DNA from: Eurosta solidaginis
Taxonomy: Eukaryota > Arthropoda > Insecta > Diptera > Tephritidae
Reading direction: 5' to 3'
Length of the DNA stretch: 64,000 nucleotides
Assembly: GCF_040869045.1 (NCBI RefSeq)
Contig: NC_090319.1
Span: 235,965,832 to 236,029,831, forward strand
Shown: piece after piece, positions 22,373 through 33,245 of the stretch
Layout: each line of letters starts with the position of its first letter
Numbering within the stretch: position 1 is the stretch's first letter
Notes under the pieces: generated by a model
Told to the model about the DNA's origin: nothing
Seen by the model: only the letters and a program-made list of their open reading frames with translations
The model's database searches: none
Program-made: the position numbers and the translations under genes

Positions 22373-23165
22373 GTGAAACAAAACAAAAACAAAATCAAAA
22401 GTTATTACATTTTCAAAAATCAACCATAAAACAAATATCACTTACACAATTGGGTATGTTATACAGACTAACCATATGTGCGAAAATTAAGATTGTTGGA
22501 GACAAATAATCATACAAAAATATAAACAATATTGTTTTATTCTTAAGCACCGTAAATGTAAACAAAATGTTTGCAAAAACAAAAGTACATGGAGTGGCTA
22601 AAAGTATGACATACAAGTATACATATATACATATATCACCTGATTTTCCTATTGTTGTGGGAGCGATTATTCCCCACTGTAGACGAAAGAACGCAATCAC
22701 AGACCACTGTCTTTAGGGATTGGTCGCACGATTTTTTCATAGCATATGTATGTTTATGTACGTATTAAGTATGGCTTCTCCATACTGTGTACTTATTTTG
22801 AAACAAATAGTTGTAGAGCTATTTCAACTGAAAACTGCATTTGAGGCTATCATACATAAAAGATAAAGGCATTGACATAGAACGTTTTGCAGATCGCTGA
22901 ATTGATTCTATGAACAATCATATATATGTATACATGTAGATACATACAGCTGTGAACACGAAAACAGCAGCAATATCTATTAACACATTTTATCAGTAAT
23001 TGTTTCTTTTTATTTAAATTTGCTTATTTTAACTTTAATTAGAACATTATAGGAATATCTAAAATTTTTCAATTAAATTCAAAATTTCACATTAAATTCA
23101 ATAAAGCACAACTTTAAATTCTCTAGAAATTCGCTTTGATTTTTGATTTGGGCTTTGCAGATTTT

Positions 23166-24754
23166 CAGGGCCGGATTAACAGTTAGGCAGAATAGGCAGT
23201 TGCCCCGAAACATGAAAAAGGCTTCTAAAATTTTCTTACAAACATAAAATTCTAGAGAGTGAAAGAAAAATATAATCAGAACTGAAAATAAATTATACTC
23301 AATAATAATAAAACTCAATTAACCGCACTCAAACGGCGACGACCAACAAACTAAACAAGGTTCCTAAAAACGACATTTCCGACTCATTTGACAAATTGTA
23401 TGAGCGTGCAAAGAAGTGTATCGAAGTGAAACGAGAGTATATTGAATAATAGAAAAGGTTTATAACTTTTCTTCGGTTGGAAGGTCATACTGGTGAAGAC
23501 CCTGAAGACACACGGTATGGTTTTAAATTTTTTATGCCAAAAATTGTCTACTCTGAATATTTTTACCGAATGCATCCCGCATTTTTTACATAAATTGAAT
23601 TAAACTCACTTTCTTATGGTTAGGAAGCTCTGAAAGTAGAAATAAATGGCATAGAGGGCTCTACTCGTTAAAAACTTAACAGCATATTGTCAGCCCCGTC
23701 CTTACTTGTTATAATTCTATTTACATTTTTTAATAATAAAAGTACGTTAAGTAAGCAGTAATTACTTTGTTCCGCCAAACATAAGAAAAAACTTAACGCC
23801 GGCACATATGGTTCGTCTTGTCATCGAAACGCCTTACATTACTTTCATCGCTTTCTTCATTTTCGAAGTTTTCTGCTGTTGCTGGCACTTGCTTTTTTAT
23901 TAAATAGCTGATAAAAAATTCTTTAGTGGCGTTTTATGCAAAATATTTCCTTACCTTTTCATTTCTACGTTGTGTAAGTGATGACACTTGATAACCGATT
24001 AATGTTTTATTATCAGCTGATTACCAAGCTGCCACATCATCATAACGAAAAAAAATAAAATAAAATTTCGATGTCATTTGATACACACATTACAAATTTC
24101 ACAATCCGAGTTACCCAAATAGATTTGGAGCCAAAAAAGGCAAACATTTTAAAGAGGGCCGAAAAAAGGGCAGGGGCTAAACCCGAATTAAAGAGCTACA
24201 ATTTACTACCCTTTTCCTGGACTACATGATTTATTCATTGACGTCAAGGTTTAAAGGTGAATTTTTGAAAATACTGCCTATGGAGGGACTGATTCCAGCA
24301 TACTCTGCAAGAGTAACGATTGAAGAAATTGTACTTGCTGCTAAATTTTATAAAGAAGATCTCACCAGTCATAATGAGACAGTGCTGAAAAATGAGATTT
24401 TATTGTGGCATAACCATTGCAAAAGTCATCCACTCAAGAGTGCTCAAACAGCTACTAATGCCCTGAAAATCATTAAATCAGCATACTTTTCTTCATTTTT
24501 TTCCAAACGTGACGGCACTGTTGCAAATATTTGCGACTATCCACGTGACATCAGCGACCGCAGAGCATTCTTTTTCTGTTCTAAAGCGCTTGGAGACTTA
24601 TTTGAGAGTCAACATGTCTGAAAATCGACTGACTGGTCTGGCACTAGGGAACGTCCACAAAGAAATGGAAACGGACATTGAAGAAACAACCGATCTTTTC
24701 TATAAATCGAAGCCCGGACGACTCGAATCTTTGGATTGGTCGATAGAAGATTGA
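23166..24754 (+). mobile_element. hAT-superfamily transposon relic
   Basis: A hAT-like end, CAGGGCCGGATTAACAG, begins at 23,166 and leads into GGCAGTTGCCCCG, the GC-rich type seen in several hAT families. The transposase C-terminus follows at 24,226-24,754. The intervening region is AT-rich and mostly noncoding. I found no matching right end downstream, so the element is truncated or the left end is unrelated. Confidence 0.5.
24226..24754 (+). pseudogene. hAT transposase C-terminal fragment (dimerisation domain)
   Basis: Two overlapping frames, 24,226-24,621 and 24,509-24,754, together cover the C-terminal part of a hAT transposase. The first has IEEIVLAAKFYKEDL and ALKIIKSAYFSSFF. The second carries the diagnostic dimerisation motif FATIHVTSATAEHSFSVLKR followed by MSENRLTGLALGNVH. 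A frameshift near 24,515-24,540 separates them. The catalytic N-terminal two thirds (BED finger, first D and E regions) is absent, so it cannot transpose. It resembles the ZMYM/P52-repressor-like hAT group; that subgroup is an inference. Confidence 0.85.
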
Positions 24755-25559
24755 ACCAGAAATAAGTGGGTTTGAAAGAAAGGTTTTTGTGACTATTTTT
24801 ATATGGTTGTTATATCATTATCTCGAGTGTGCTGAATAAAAGAAGAACTTCATTTCAGAAAATATTGCTTGTACTTTATTAGTAAGTTATTTAATTTTGA
24901 AAATCCTCGTTTTGTCATGTCATTTTATATTCTATATACATTTATTTAACACATCACGGAAAACAAAAACAAAATTTGACACTTTTTATATTCCAAAATT
25001 GTACTTTTTCAAGCTTTTTTAAAGCTAAATGCTTTTTCATAGGCTGAAAGTTTTTTGCGGCAAACAAAATTTCAAAAGTTTTTTTTTTAAGATTTTGTAT
25101 TCGATTTCAGTATAAATTTGCTTCGAAGTTCTTTAAAGTTTAGAAGGATTAAAAGTGTCTGGCTAATCAAAGCCACTATGGAAAGTGCCTGGCAATAAGG
25201 CTAGTGGCTTCTTATATCGTGACGAAGAACATATATGAAAATCAGTCTTTATAAAATGACGAAAGAAAGGTCTATTTTTCTGCAAAATTTTTGCACGATA
25301 TCTGCTAAAGCCACTATGACGCAAGTTTTATAATAGACCAACGGATCCTGCTTCAGTTGGCAGTATCCAGTGCGAAATTTCCACTTTTATAAAATGACGA
25401 AGGTCTGGCAGTCACGGGCTCTTGCTCTAATAATTCAGGGATCGCCAAGAGCTTCTTATGGAAGCGTGACCACACCTACTTTGAAATCCAAAAATAAAAA
25501 ATGACGACGGAGCTAGTAAAAAGCGCACTGTAAAAACTTCGAAAATTCATAAAATAAGA
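24755..25559. other. No gene recognised; AT-rich, with GACGAA/GCCACTATG motifs
   Basis: No open frames of note. Two loosely repeated motifs, AAAGCCACTATG (25,168 and 25,311) and TATAAAATGACGAA (25,250 and 25,390), suggest an old tandem or dispersed repeat. I could not assign it. Confidence 0.45.
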
Positions 25560-25830
25560 ATTTTTTTAATATCTCGATCCTTGCGCCACCTGGCAGGACT
25601 TTTTCACAAAGCGATTTCTATTACCGTATGTAATACGTGTTCCAAATATGAACCTAATCGGAGCACAAATAGGATTTTTTGAAATATTTCGATCCACGCG
25701 TCACCTATCGGATTTTTTTCTTATTATTGCATTGTCATCAGGTTCTGAACTATTTTCAAAGTTTCAAGATTGTAGCTTATCGGGAAGTTACTTATATTTC
25801 GATTACAAGGCTCGCTATACATAGTCAAGC
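25560..25830 (-). repeat. Degenerate repeat related to the 4,100-4,890 array
   Basis: ATATCTCGATCCTTGCGCCACCTGGCAGGA and a second unit ATTTCGATCCACGCGTCACCTATCGG, spaced about 115 bp, correspond in reverse complement to the CTAGGTGGCGCG...GATCGAGATA units at 4,100-4,890. TTTCAAGATTGTAGCTTATCGGGAAG also matches the GAGCTAGAGACTTGAA segment there. Confidence 0.65.
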
Positions 25831-26361
25831 TAAATAAATCCGTTTAAAAAAACATGGCTAATATTTATTATATTTTAAATAAATGAGTGATAATCTGAAA
25901 TTATCTTCTTACTCCAAACTTTTCACTAATATGTATTTCCATATTCAATTTTTAAGTTCAAGTGAGACGAGATACATTTTTGTCAGTGCATGTCTATTCT
26001 TCCAATTTGTTTTCTAAAATAAATAGCGACAACCAATCAGCGAGCAGAAATGGCGCTGGCACGTACACAAACCCAGTCGGACTTGGTAGATTTCAAAATT
26101 AACGTATCTTGTTTTCTAGAATCCATCCAAAAATACTTCAGCATGCGTTCAATTAAAATTTAATTTAATTTAAAATTGAATTATTAAATAAATCAAACCA
26201 AGCTTTATTGTTTTCGTACAGGTGAACCAAAAATATACCCAAAAATATTACTTCAAAGGTTATTTTACTCGAAATTGTAGCAGTTTAGTTCCTAATGGGC
26301 ACAGCAGAATACATTCGGTTGTTGGCTAGGGATAGAATGTGTGTGCGCGGTGATGTGTGGC
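25831..26361. other. No gene recognised; AT-rich spacer
   Basis: AT-rich sequence before a SINE. No ORF of interest, and no repeat shared with the rest of the window was seen. Confidence 0.55.
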
Positions 26362-26741
26362 GCGCTTACCTGAATAAAAAAATAAATGTAAGGCGCGATA
26401 ACCTCCGAAGAGATCCAAGGCCGAGCTTCTCTTCCAATTTGCGTCGTGCTCCTCTTGATTTTCCTTACAAATTGGCCGGACGGGACCTACATGTTTTATG
26501 CCGACTCCGAACGGCATCTGCAAAGCAGATGAGTTTTCACTGAGAGCTTTTCATGGCAGAAATACACCCGGAGTGCTTGCCAAACACTGCCGAGGGGCGA
26601 CCCCGCTTAGAAAAATTTTCTTCTAATTGAAAAATCTTATTTCTAAAATTTTGATGTTGCTTTGCCCGGGAGTTGAACCCAGGGCATACGGTGTGATAGG
26701 CGGAGCACGCTACCCATCACACCACGGTGGCGCTTACCTGA
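26362..26741 (-). mobile_element. tRNA-derived SINE with perfect 12-bp target-site duplication
   Basis: The element at 26,374-26,729 lies between GCGCTTACCTGA at 26,362-26,373 and 26,730-26,741. On the minus strand the head carries box A (complement of CCATCACACCAC, 26,714-26,726) and box B (complement of GAGTTGAACCCAGGG, 26,670). The 3' end is an A/T-rich tail after GCGCCTTACATTTATT. It is essentially full length and the best-preserved copy for defining the element's ends. Confidence 0.95.
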
Positions 26742-26868
26742 GCGTTTTACAAAAATAATTGCGTGAAATCGCTTATGGAGTGACGAGCCCTGATATAATT
26801 GATGAATTTGCCGAAAACAAACGTAAAAAACGACATGTTTAAAATGTAGATAGTAATTTTATTTATAT

Positions 26869-27431
26869 TGTAACGAATTTAGAGAAATTCCGCTTATTTG
26901 CAACCGTGTACTAACTTTCGTATCACTAAACTGTTGAATAAATAACTCCAATGTTCAATAATGCAAAATGGCCTTTATTAAAGTACTTCACAATAACGCT
27001 GATACTTCACAACCAATAGCTTGCTTAAATCGAACTGATTGTCGTGCCTCTACTGTTTCTGCCTTTTATACTCTGTGATTTCTCGTTTGCATACTTCTAG
27101 GCTCTCCAGAATTTACTTAGTTACTGCTACCAAATTATAACTAAAAATGCGCGTGTATAGTGAGTGACACTTCCACAATTATAATTGCCTACTTTTGGGC
27201 CAATTATGATTGCCTACCACAGTCAGTAAACTTGGGAGCATCTCAGATAAGATATATGCATGTGTTTGTGCGTATCTTCTCCGCTGCGTGTACTTACATA
27301 TGTGTAGACATAATGATTGATTTGTTTACGTAGATACAAGTGACTGCCTGCTTTATTGTTGTTGTGGCTTCATTTACTTAGCATCAGACTAGTGATGTGA
27401 GTATCACTTAGTGTCACTAATATTAGGCACA
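26869..27431 (-). repeat. LTR (3' LTR of the gypsy-type element)
   Basis: About 563 bp aligning to 29,890-30,342 and to the solo LTR 58,147-58,770. It starts TGTAACGAATTT. The inner end is mutated (ATTAGGCACA instead of ATTCGTTACA). It contains AATAAATAACTCCAATGTTC and a conserved CTTTATTAAAGTACTTCACA block. Confidence 0.88.
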
Positions 27432-27636
27432 CTGTCGTCCCGATCAGACAAATCTCTCGATCTAACCGCTGCAGCCTCTCCAAATGAACCACCCTTCTGT
27501 TTCGTGGTTGCCAAATTGTTTGTATGCGGTACGTGACATCACTGATCCTCTTCACAACTCTGTACGGTCCTTCCCAACTGCACCAAAATTCGGATGGAAA
27601 ACCTTTCCGCCGGTGAGGGTTGTATAGCAGTACCAA
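27432..27636 (-). pseudogene. Integrase C-terminal (GPY/F-like) fragment
   Basis: The minus frame starting at 27,636 encodes VLLYNPHRRKGFPSEF, then CSWEGPYRVVKRISDVTYRI and RRVVHLERL. This is the GPY/F-type module that ends many Ty3/gypsy integrases. Worn linker sequence (KMKMKHRYD-like) sits just upstream in another frame near 27,690. The zinc-binding and DDE catalytic parts are absent. The frame continues a little into the LTR. Confidence 0.82.
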
Positions 27637-27725
27637 ATCTCCCTTCCGGAAACCTTCCGAATTATTTTTCTAGTCGTACCTGTGTTTCATCTTCATCTTA
27701 CTACTCATTACCCTTGGCCATTCCC

Positions 27726-28352
27726 TCACACTCTGTTGTTTGGCCAATGAGCTTGCGCTTGGCGGATTGGCTTCGCATAATCAGTATCGTTCCCACGGTT
27801 CACAAAAGTAGTGCGCCCCTGCTGGAAACTACCCTCGCATTCGTTCTGGGAAATTCGTTCCTTCGTTTTTGTCCGTCCATTTGGTTTTGTCAATGCCAGT
27901 GATTCTCTTGCAGGTACTTTTGATTTCGCTTTATTTGTCCCATTCGATCCATCAACGTTTGCCTTTGACTTTCGTGGTCTTTGTCGAGTCTTCTCCACCA
28001 GTACTCGATTATTACTGAACCCTTTCTCCAAACTGAAGTTAAGTGGTATATCCTGGTTCTTATAACGCATAACCCTTCTCTGCATGTCGATCCTGATGTC
28101 ATGGTCAACTAAGATGTCCACTCCCAATATGACTTCTTCAATAATTTCCGCAACAACGAATTTGTGTAGAACCATGACTTTCCCAATTAAGATTTCACAG
28201 ATCACTTCTCCCTGCACTTGGTTATAATCGCCAGTGACCGTACCCAACCTTTCTTCATGTAATGGCTTTACTCTCATATTGACCAAATCAGATCGGATTA
28301 AGGAGTGAGATGCGCCCGTATCTACAGTCAGTAAATGCTCCTTGCCATCCAC
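27726..28352 (-). pseudogene. Gypsy-type aspartic protease with downstream linker
   Basis: 208 codons. DTGASHSLI near residues 11-19 is the catalytic D-T/S-G motif of retroviral-type proteases. VILGVDILVDHDI near residues 73-85 is the conserved ILG flap/strand that follows it. The remainder is a basic, low-complexity linker (RPRKSKANV and similar) that normally precedes RT. RT is deleted after this point. The frame lacks a methionine context because it would be expressed as part of a polyprotein. Confidence 0.85.
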
Positions 28353-28479
28353 ATTTCATTTGACGGTAAGACTGCTTGAGTTTCTTCCAATTTTCGAGAT
28401 AGATATCACAGGACATTCAATAGCTGGGGTAAGTTTTCGATCTTTACATCTGACTCGCTATTGCTTATCTCCTCCAGCT

Positions 28480-29250
28480 TTACGTTAATGACCAGCCAAG
28501 TTGGAACTACCAGGACCGGTGCTGAAATGACGTGCAATGTGCCCTGGCTTTCCACACTTAAAAAATTTGATTGCACCATTATTCTTCTGTTGCATTCCTT
28601 TTAAAGCTTCCAAAATTGCATCTACCCACTCTGGCCTTTCTGCTTCCACACGGCGTGCTTTGAAAACTGGCTTACACAGAAGCGACGCTGTTTCCTGAAA
28701 CAGCGCATGTGATACCGTTTCTGCGAACGTTGGCTTTGGGTTTGCGTATGTAGATCGCTTTGTTTAGACGTCCCGTATGCCATTTATAAAGCTCTGAATT
28801 TTACCCTTTCGGTGTATTTCACGCATGCGTCCGCATTTGCTAAATGTGTCAGCCTTTCAACATCCGACGCAAACTCTTTCAATGTTTCACCAGGCCTCTG
28901 GAAGCGGTTCAGTAACTCCATTTGGTATATCTGTCTCCTATGCTCAGTTCCGTATCGCTTCTCTAGAGCGGCCATCAATGCTTCATACCAGTTCCGTTCG
29001 CCCTCTGAAATGGTTTGTAAAATCTCAGCTGCAGGCCCTTTCAATGCCATGAACAGTGCATCAACTTTATCATCCGCATTCCAGTTGTTCACTATTGCGG
29101 TCTTCTCAAATTGTAGCTTAAACACCTGGAAAGGAACAGAACCGTCAAACGATGGTGTTTTTACCTTTGGATTACTCGCTGAAACTGCTGGGCGATTTAG
29201 TTGCAACTCCTGTATGCGCTCTTTCAAAGCATCTATCTCGGCCTCCATTT
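28480..29250 (-). pseudogene. Gag capsid and zinc-knuckle remnant
   Basis: The minus frame 29,248-28,784 encodes a retrotransposon gag domain: KTPSFDGSVPFQVFKLQFEK, then MALKGPAAEILQ and YGTEHRRQIYQMELLNR, ending in LKEFASDVERLTH. Downstream, near 28,567-28,520, FFKCGKPGHIARHF is a CCHC knuckle in which one or more cysteines have changed to phenylalanine. Stops and a frameshift lie between the two. Confidence 0.85.
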
Positions 29251-29254
29251 TATC

Positions 29255-29608
29255 TTATCGTTCACTAAAAGCCTCCAGCTGCGATGAGACTTTTGTTTCC
29301 TGTTCCTCCAGCTTCGCTAAGATACGCTCTTCCTGTGATTCGAGTTGTAATGTTATGCGTGCCTCTTGCTCTTTTAATCGTTCTGCAATTTGTGACGCCA
29401 TGTATATTTTCTGTTCATTCAATTGTGCTTCAATCTGCGCTGTTATACGGTTCTCCTGCGATTCCAGCTGAGATGATATTTGCGACGACATTTCGGATAT
29501 ACGTGTCTCCTTTGCTTCCATCTTGGATGTTATACGGTTCTCCTCGGATTCTAGTTGTGATGCCATTGTCGATGTTTGAGCAGATATTGCAGCCATAATC
29601 GTGTTCAA
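29255..29608 (-). pseudogene. Gag N-terminal coiled-coil region
   Basis: 117 codons made almost entirely of repeats of the form QLESQE(N/E)RI, with related AQLNEQK and RLKEQEARI units, predicting a long coiled coil. It lies directly upstream of the gag capsid frame (stop at the 29,250 boundary, probably a mutated readthrough). Repeated coiled coils upstream of capsid are known in some insect gypsy-group gags. Before it, 29,900-29,750 encodes a short leader. Confidence 0.75.
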
Positions 29609-29889
29609 GTCTGTGCTCGTAACTGTGTGCGATATTTAATTTTTCTCTTAAATTTTTGTTGTCTCCTCGCCATCAAGAGGAAAGACATACTCTTCCAAGT
29701 TAATTCCCCCTAATTCCATTGCCTTTCGTAGTCACGCCTGAAACTCGATTTTATTGCCGGTTGTATTCAATCCCCGGCTCTACAACTCCTTCTTCATTTG
29801 CAGGATCTTCAATTCGCTCCACTTTGCCATATCCAAGTTGTATTCGAAGTCTTTGGAATTTATTCAACAATTCCTCTTCTGACACCAAT

Positions 29890-30342
29890 TGTAACGAATT
29901 TAGAGAAATTCCGCTTATTTGCAACCTTGTACTAACGTTCGTATCACTAAACTGTTGAATAAATAACTCCAATATTCAATAATGCAAAATGTCCTTTTTT
30001 AAAGTACTTCACAAAAACTCTGATAGTTCACAACCAATAGCTTGCTTAAATCGAACTGATTGTCGTACCTCTACTGTTGCTGACTTTTATACTCTGTGAT
30101 TTCTCGTTTGCATACTTCCAGGCTCTTCCAAAATTTACTTAGTTACTGCTATCAAATTATAACTACAGATGCTCGTATATAGCTTCTCATATGCGCGTTT
30201 ATAGTGAGTGACACTTCCACAATTATAATTGCCTACTTTTGGGAGCATCTCAGATAAGATATTTGCATGTATTTGTGCGTCTCTTCTCCGCTGCGTGTAC
30301 GTACATATCTGTAGACATAATGATTGATTCGTTTATGTAGAT
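29890..30342 (-). repeat. LTR (5' LTR of the gypsy-type element), truncated
   Basis: About 453 bp of LTR. It begins TGTAACGAATTT at the internal junction and breaks off after GTTTATGTAGAT, where the solo LTR continues with about 110 more bases. The break coincides with CAGGGCTCTTC, which may be another element's end. Confidence 0.85.
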
Positions 30343-31038
30343 CAGGGCTCTTCATTTCATAGCACAGTTGTGCCCTCTCAATTCACACGCATATGATTCG
30401 CTCTGTCGTCGGTAATTGAGTTAGTCGCCACTTGGCACTTGGCGTAGCAACATCGATGGTGGATATCGGCTGATCGGTATCAAAATATGTATGAATAGTT
30501 ATGCGCGATACATATGCTTGTTTTTAGCTCGTTGCTTGCTAGTAAACGAATAAATGAAAATCAATTCACCCGCACGATCATCGCGACGATTGCGCTCTCA
30601 CTAATACAGACTCAATTTTAATTTTGCAGAGCCATGATCACGGTTGCCACTTTGGGTCCATTTGGACCAAATTTGGTCCGCACCAACCCCGTTTGGTCCG
30701 CTGGTCCTTTTCTTAACATTTTGGTCCTTTTGGGCGAGCCGTCACGATTTTGGTACTTTGATTTGAATTTTTGAATACCCTGTGAATGGCAATCGATCTT
30801 CAGTAACTCTCACCAGCAGAGCCGAAAGCTATTGGCCGGTTTTACATAGAACACTTTGTCGTGCAACATTGTGCGTGTCTCGAAGTAAGGGCATTAGTGC
30901 CGAAATAAAAGCGCATATGCTGTTTCTCGCCTATATTTTTTAAATTATAAATACCTTACATAAATAGTTCCAATCAGAAAAGATTCTTCTGCCATTTATA
31001 TACCATCAGATTGAAGCACACTTCAAGCTTATCTTGAG
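30343..31038. other. No gene recognised; repeats of TTTGGTCC
   Basis: AT-rich sequence, then at 30,640-30,770 a cluster of TTTGGTCC/GGACCAAA motifs in both orientations, resembling ends of some hAT elements. No TIR pair or duplication could be closed. The region precedes a LINE insertion at 31,053 and a hAT C-terminal relic at 31,841, so it may be the other end of that hAT. Confidence 0.4.
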
Positions 31039-31569
31039 CAATTTCATGCATAGTTAGGTTAGGTTGAACTGGCCGGTCCATGAGGACCTCACATAGACTG
31101 ATTGAGTCCGTAGTGTTACCAGAAGTTTGTTTTAATGACCAAACTGAAAACCCCTATCAAAAACCAGAACCTATGTTACAAAATAACTCCGCCCTCTTAA
31201 CAAATACTAGAAGCTTCGTAGAACTTAAGCAACTTGCTGCTTCTAGATCTGACAGCTGTATCACTCCTAATAATAGCTGGAGTCTTAGTCTGGCAAGTGC
31301 AGGGCACGAGCACGTTCGTTCTTCCTCCAACCCGCACTTCCTACATCTGCTATCACTTACCAAGCCTAATTTAAAGGCATGTGACCCCAGAAGGCAGTGT
31401 CCAGTCAGAATACCCGTCATGAGTATACAGTCCTCTCTTTTTAATGATAGAAGCAACTTTGTTAGTCTAAGGTTGTAAGACCTACACATAAGCTTCGACA
31501 CTTTACAGCCCCGCGCTTGAACCCACGCCTTTCCCTCTATGTCGATCATGTGCATCAATTTCATGCATA
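31039..31569 (-). mobile_element. 5'-truncated LOA-type LINE with perfect 14-bp target-site duplication
   Basis: The insertion spans 31,053-31,555 between CAATTTCATGCATA at 31,039-31,052 and 31,556-31,569. The minus strand encodes the ORF2 C-terminus: LLTGHCLLG-like sequence, then RCRKCGLEEE (part of a CCHC-type region), CSCPALARLRLQLLLGV and LSDLEAAS. The 3' end has a CAACCTAACCTAAC tail (31,053-31,066 reversed). It is a typical short, dead-on-arrival LINE insertion. Confidence 0.92.
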
Positions 31570-31840
31570 ATGAGTACATAAAAAATATTAAGGGAGTTCA
31601 GAATTTATTGTATTTGGTGTTGGAAACGTTGCTACAGCAAAAGAGGTTACAACTTTTTTCGTTTTAAATTTTTTTTTTGCATTTTTTTTTTTTGTTTTGA
31701 CAGTTGTTAATTTGCTATTCAAAACTACGGGTTTTTATGTTGCGTATTTTCCGAAGCGTTTAAGACTGTTAAATTGTGATTTCAAACCTGATATAGACGT
31801 TTTAGCTTTTTGAGAAAAAGTAAGCTTTTATTGAAATGGT

Positions 31841-32164
31841 ATGAACGAAAGGTGTTTTGAAGAATTGCTTGGTTTTGTATATGATTTACTGAGTCTGCCA
31901 CATAGTTCCGCAGAGCAAACATTTTTTGAATTGTCTCTTATTAAAACCAAATTACTCAATAAATTGGAGTTTATTTCAATCAACCACATAATGTTAGCCA
32001 AAGAACTTTGCACGCAAAACCCAGGTCTTCGCTACGTTTGGCCGATGAAAGCATATGTGGTCCTAGAAAAGTTATACAATGAACGATATAAAATAGTTTT
32101 TATTAAACGTGTATTTCGATGTAGCCCAGAATATATTATAGACATATATGCTTTAAGTTTTTAA
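31841..32164 (+). pseudogene. hAT transposase C-terminal relic
   Basis: The frame contains LSLPHSSAEQTFFELSLIKT followed by KLLNKL, matching the hAT dimerisation consensus (PHSSA, ER.FS, L..IKT..RN.L) with the usual R replaced. Downstream residues are AT-biased. No upstream catalytic region is present in this frame. It may be the last exon-equivalent of a hAT interrupted by the LINE at 31,053. Confidence 0.7.
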
Positions 32165-32171
32165 ATATATC

Positions 32172-33240
32172 ATGGCACAGTTTTAACGATGATCATCAAC
32201 GCTGGCCTATTATTAATCGCGCCAAAGCGGGCATCTGGTTTTTTCAGCTGTTTTAAGAGCAATAATTCCCGAAGTGCGAACAGTAGCAATCCTGTCCACC
32301 ACCGGTCGCTTCGCTTCCTGGCCCTCATACAACATTCCAGCACAGAAGCTATAGGACTGCGACTTCGAACTCATACCTTCGTGAACGTCACTAGAAGCTC
32401 TATGTATATCTCCGAAGACTTTCTAACGGACTTTTTTTTTTGTCGCGCTATACTGCCGAGCACTACCAGAGATGAAAGTGGACCTGTTTTAAGTTGAAAG
32501 ATGTTAAGGTTATACGCTCAGTTCAAACTGTTGCTTACCGGCCTTTTGATGCAAGAATTCATTATGAATAACCGCATTGCTTCAGTTTTCAAACTAGTTC
32601 GACTGCCCACTACGTTAGAGTAGTAGCACATCCGGTCATTTGTTCGACTGTCTGGGGAAAACCTCTGCTTCACCACTTTTAGTGTTCTTGCGAAGGACAA
32701 AGCCTCACCTGGTAAATATATGTGCCTACGTATTCACATATGTAACAGGAGCAGAAACGTGTAGGTGAAATTTAAACTTGGTTGATAGATTAGAATCGCT
32801 GTGATTCAATTCAAGGGACTAGATGGGATAGGTCCTCCAACTTTAGGAAATGTCGAAAATAAACAACAGATGTTTGAATATAAGGCCAAGCGATTTGTCA
32901 AACCCTTCTATCTTCAACTTAAGTATGAGGTGGGAATCATTTCAAACGTGTATTTAAACCCCTGGAACCTAGTTACTTAATGATTTTGCATAACTGATTT
33001 CGCTTATTATTTACGCCAATCGGAATAAACTTGCTTTTTATCAACTTAAGGACAATTTGAAAACCTGTTCGACTTGGGTCATTTTATTGAATTCATTGTT
33101 CCTTCTTAATTTTTAAAAAAATTATGCAAAGTGAGCATTTAAATTTTTTATATAATCCTTTTTTTTTTAGTGTTTTGTTTTAATAAGTTGGTGAATTGGG
33201 TGATGCCAAATCCGTGTTTAGCTGGCATTGAAAGCGCCTG
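32172..33240 (+). repeat. Repeat C, copy 1 (direct partner at 38,926-40,040)
   Basis: Shared with 38,926-40,040 over about 1.1 kb. Matches include AGTAGCAATCCTGTCCACCA, CCTTCGTGAACGTCACTAGA, CACATATGTAAC and TGGTGAATTGGGTGATG. Divergence is moderate with several indels. The DINE-like copy at 33,246 interrupts it; sequence resembling the continuation (CATCTTTCGACCATATCCAT, GGCGGCGG) resumes at 35,690-35,800. No coding content. Confidence 0.82.
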
Positions 33241-33245
33241 TTTTT

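Larger units (their letters stand above)
20881..23165. other. No gene recognised; AT-rich DNA with two small inverted structures
   Basis: The 142-codon minus-strand frame at 21,137-21,565 is rich in F, I, Y and K as expected from AT-rich noncoding DNA. It resembles no family I know, so I do not call it a gene. The stretch contains the inverted-repeat element at 21,736-21,976 and the hammerhead-like motif at 22,330-22,372, annotated separately. Confidence 0.55.
26869..30342 (-). mobile_element. Ty3/gypsy-type LTR retrotransposon, internally deleted
   Basis: Two related LTRs (26,869-27,431 and 29,890-30,342), both starting TGTAACGAATTTAGAGAAAT on the plus strand, bracket minus-strand gag, protease and integrase C-terminal remnants. 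RT, RNase H and the integrase catalytic core are missing. The left LTR is preceded by ATAT, the same 4-bp target duplication seen at the solo LTR at 58,147. The right LTR is cut short at 30,342. Next to it, TGGTGTCAGAAG (minus strand, about 29,888-29,877) is a plausible primer-binding site; I could not assign the tRNA. Confidence 0.88.

Noticed and set aside
30343..30653. Possible hAT element between CAGGGCTCTTC and GCAGAGCCATG
   Set aside because: Ends match only loosely and the flanks show no 8-bp duplication.
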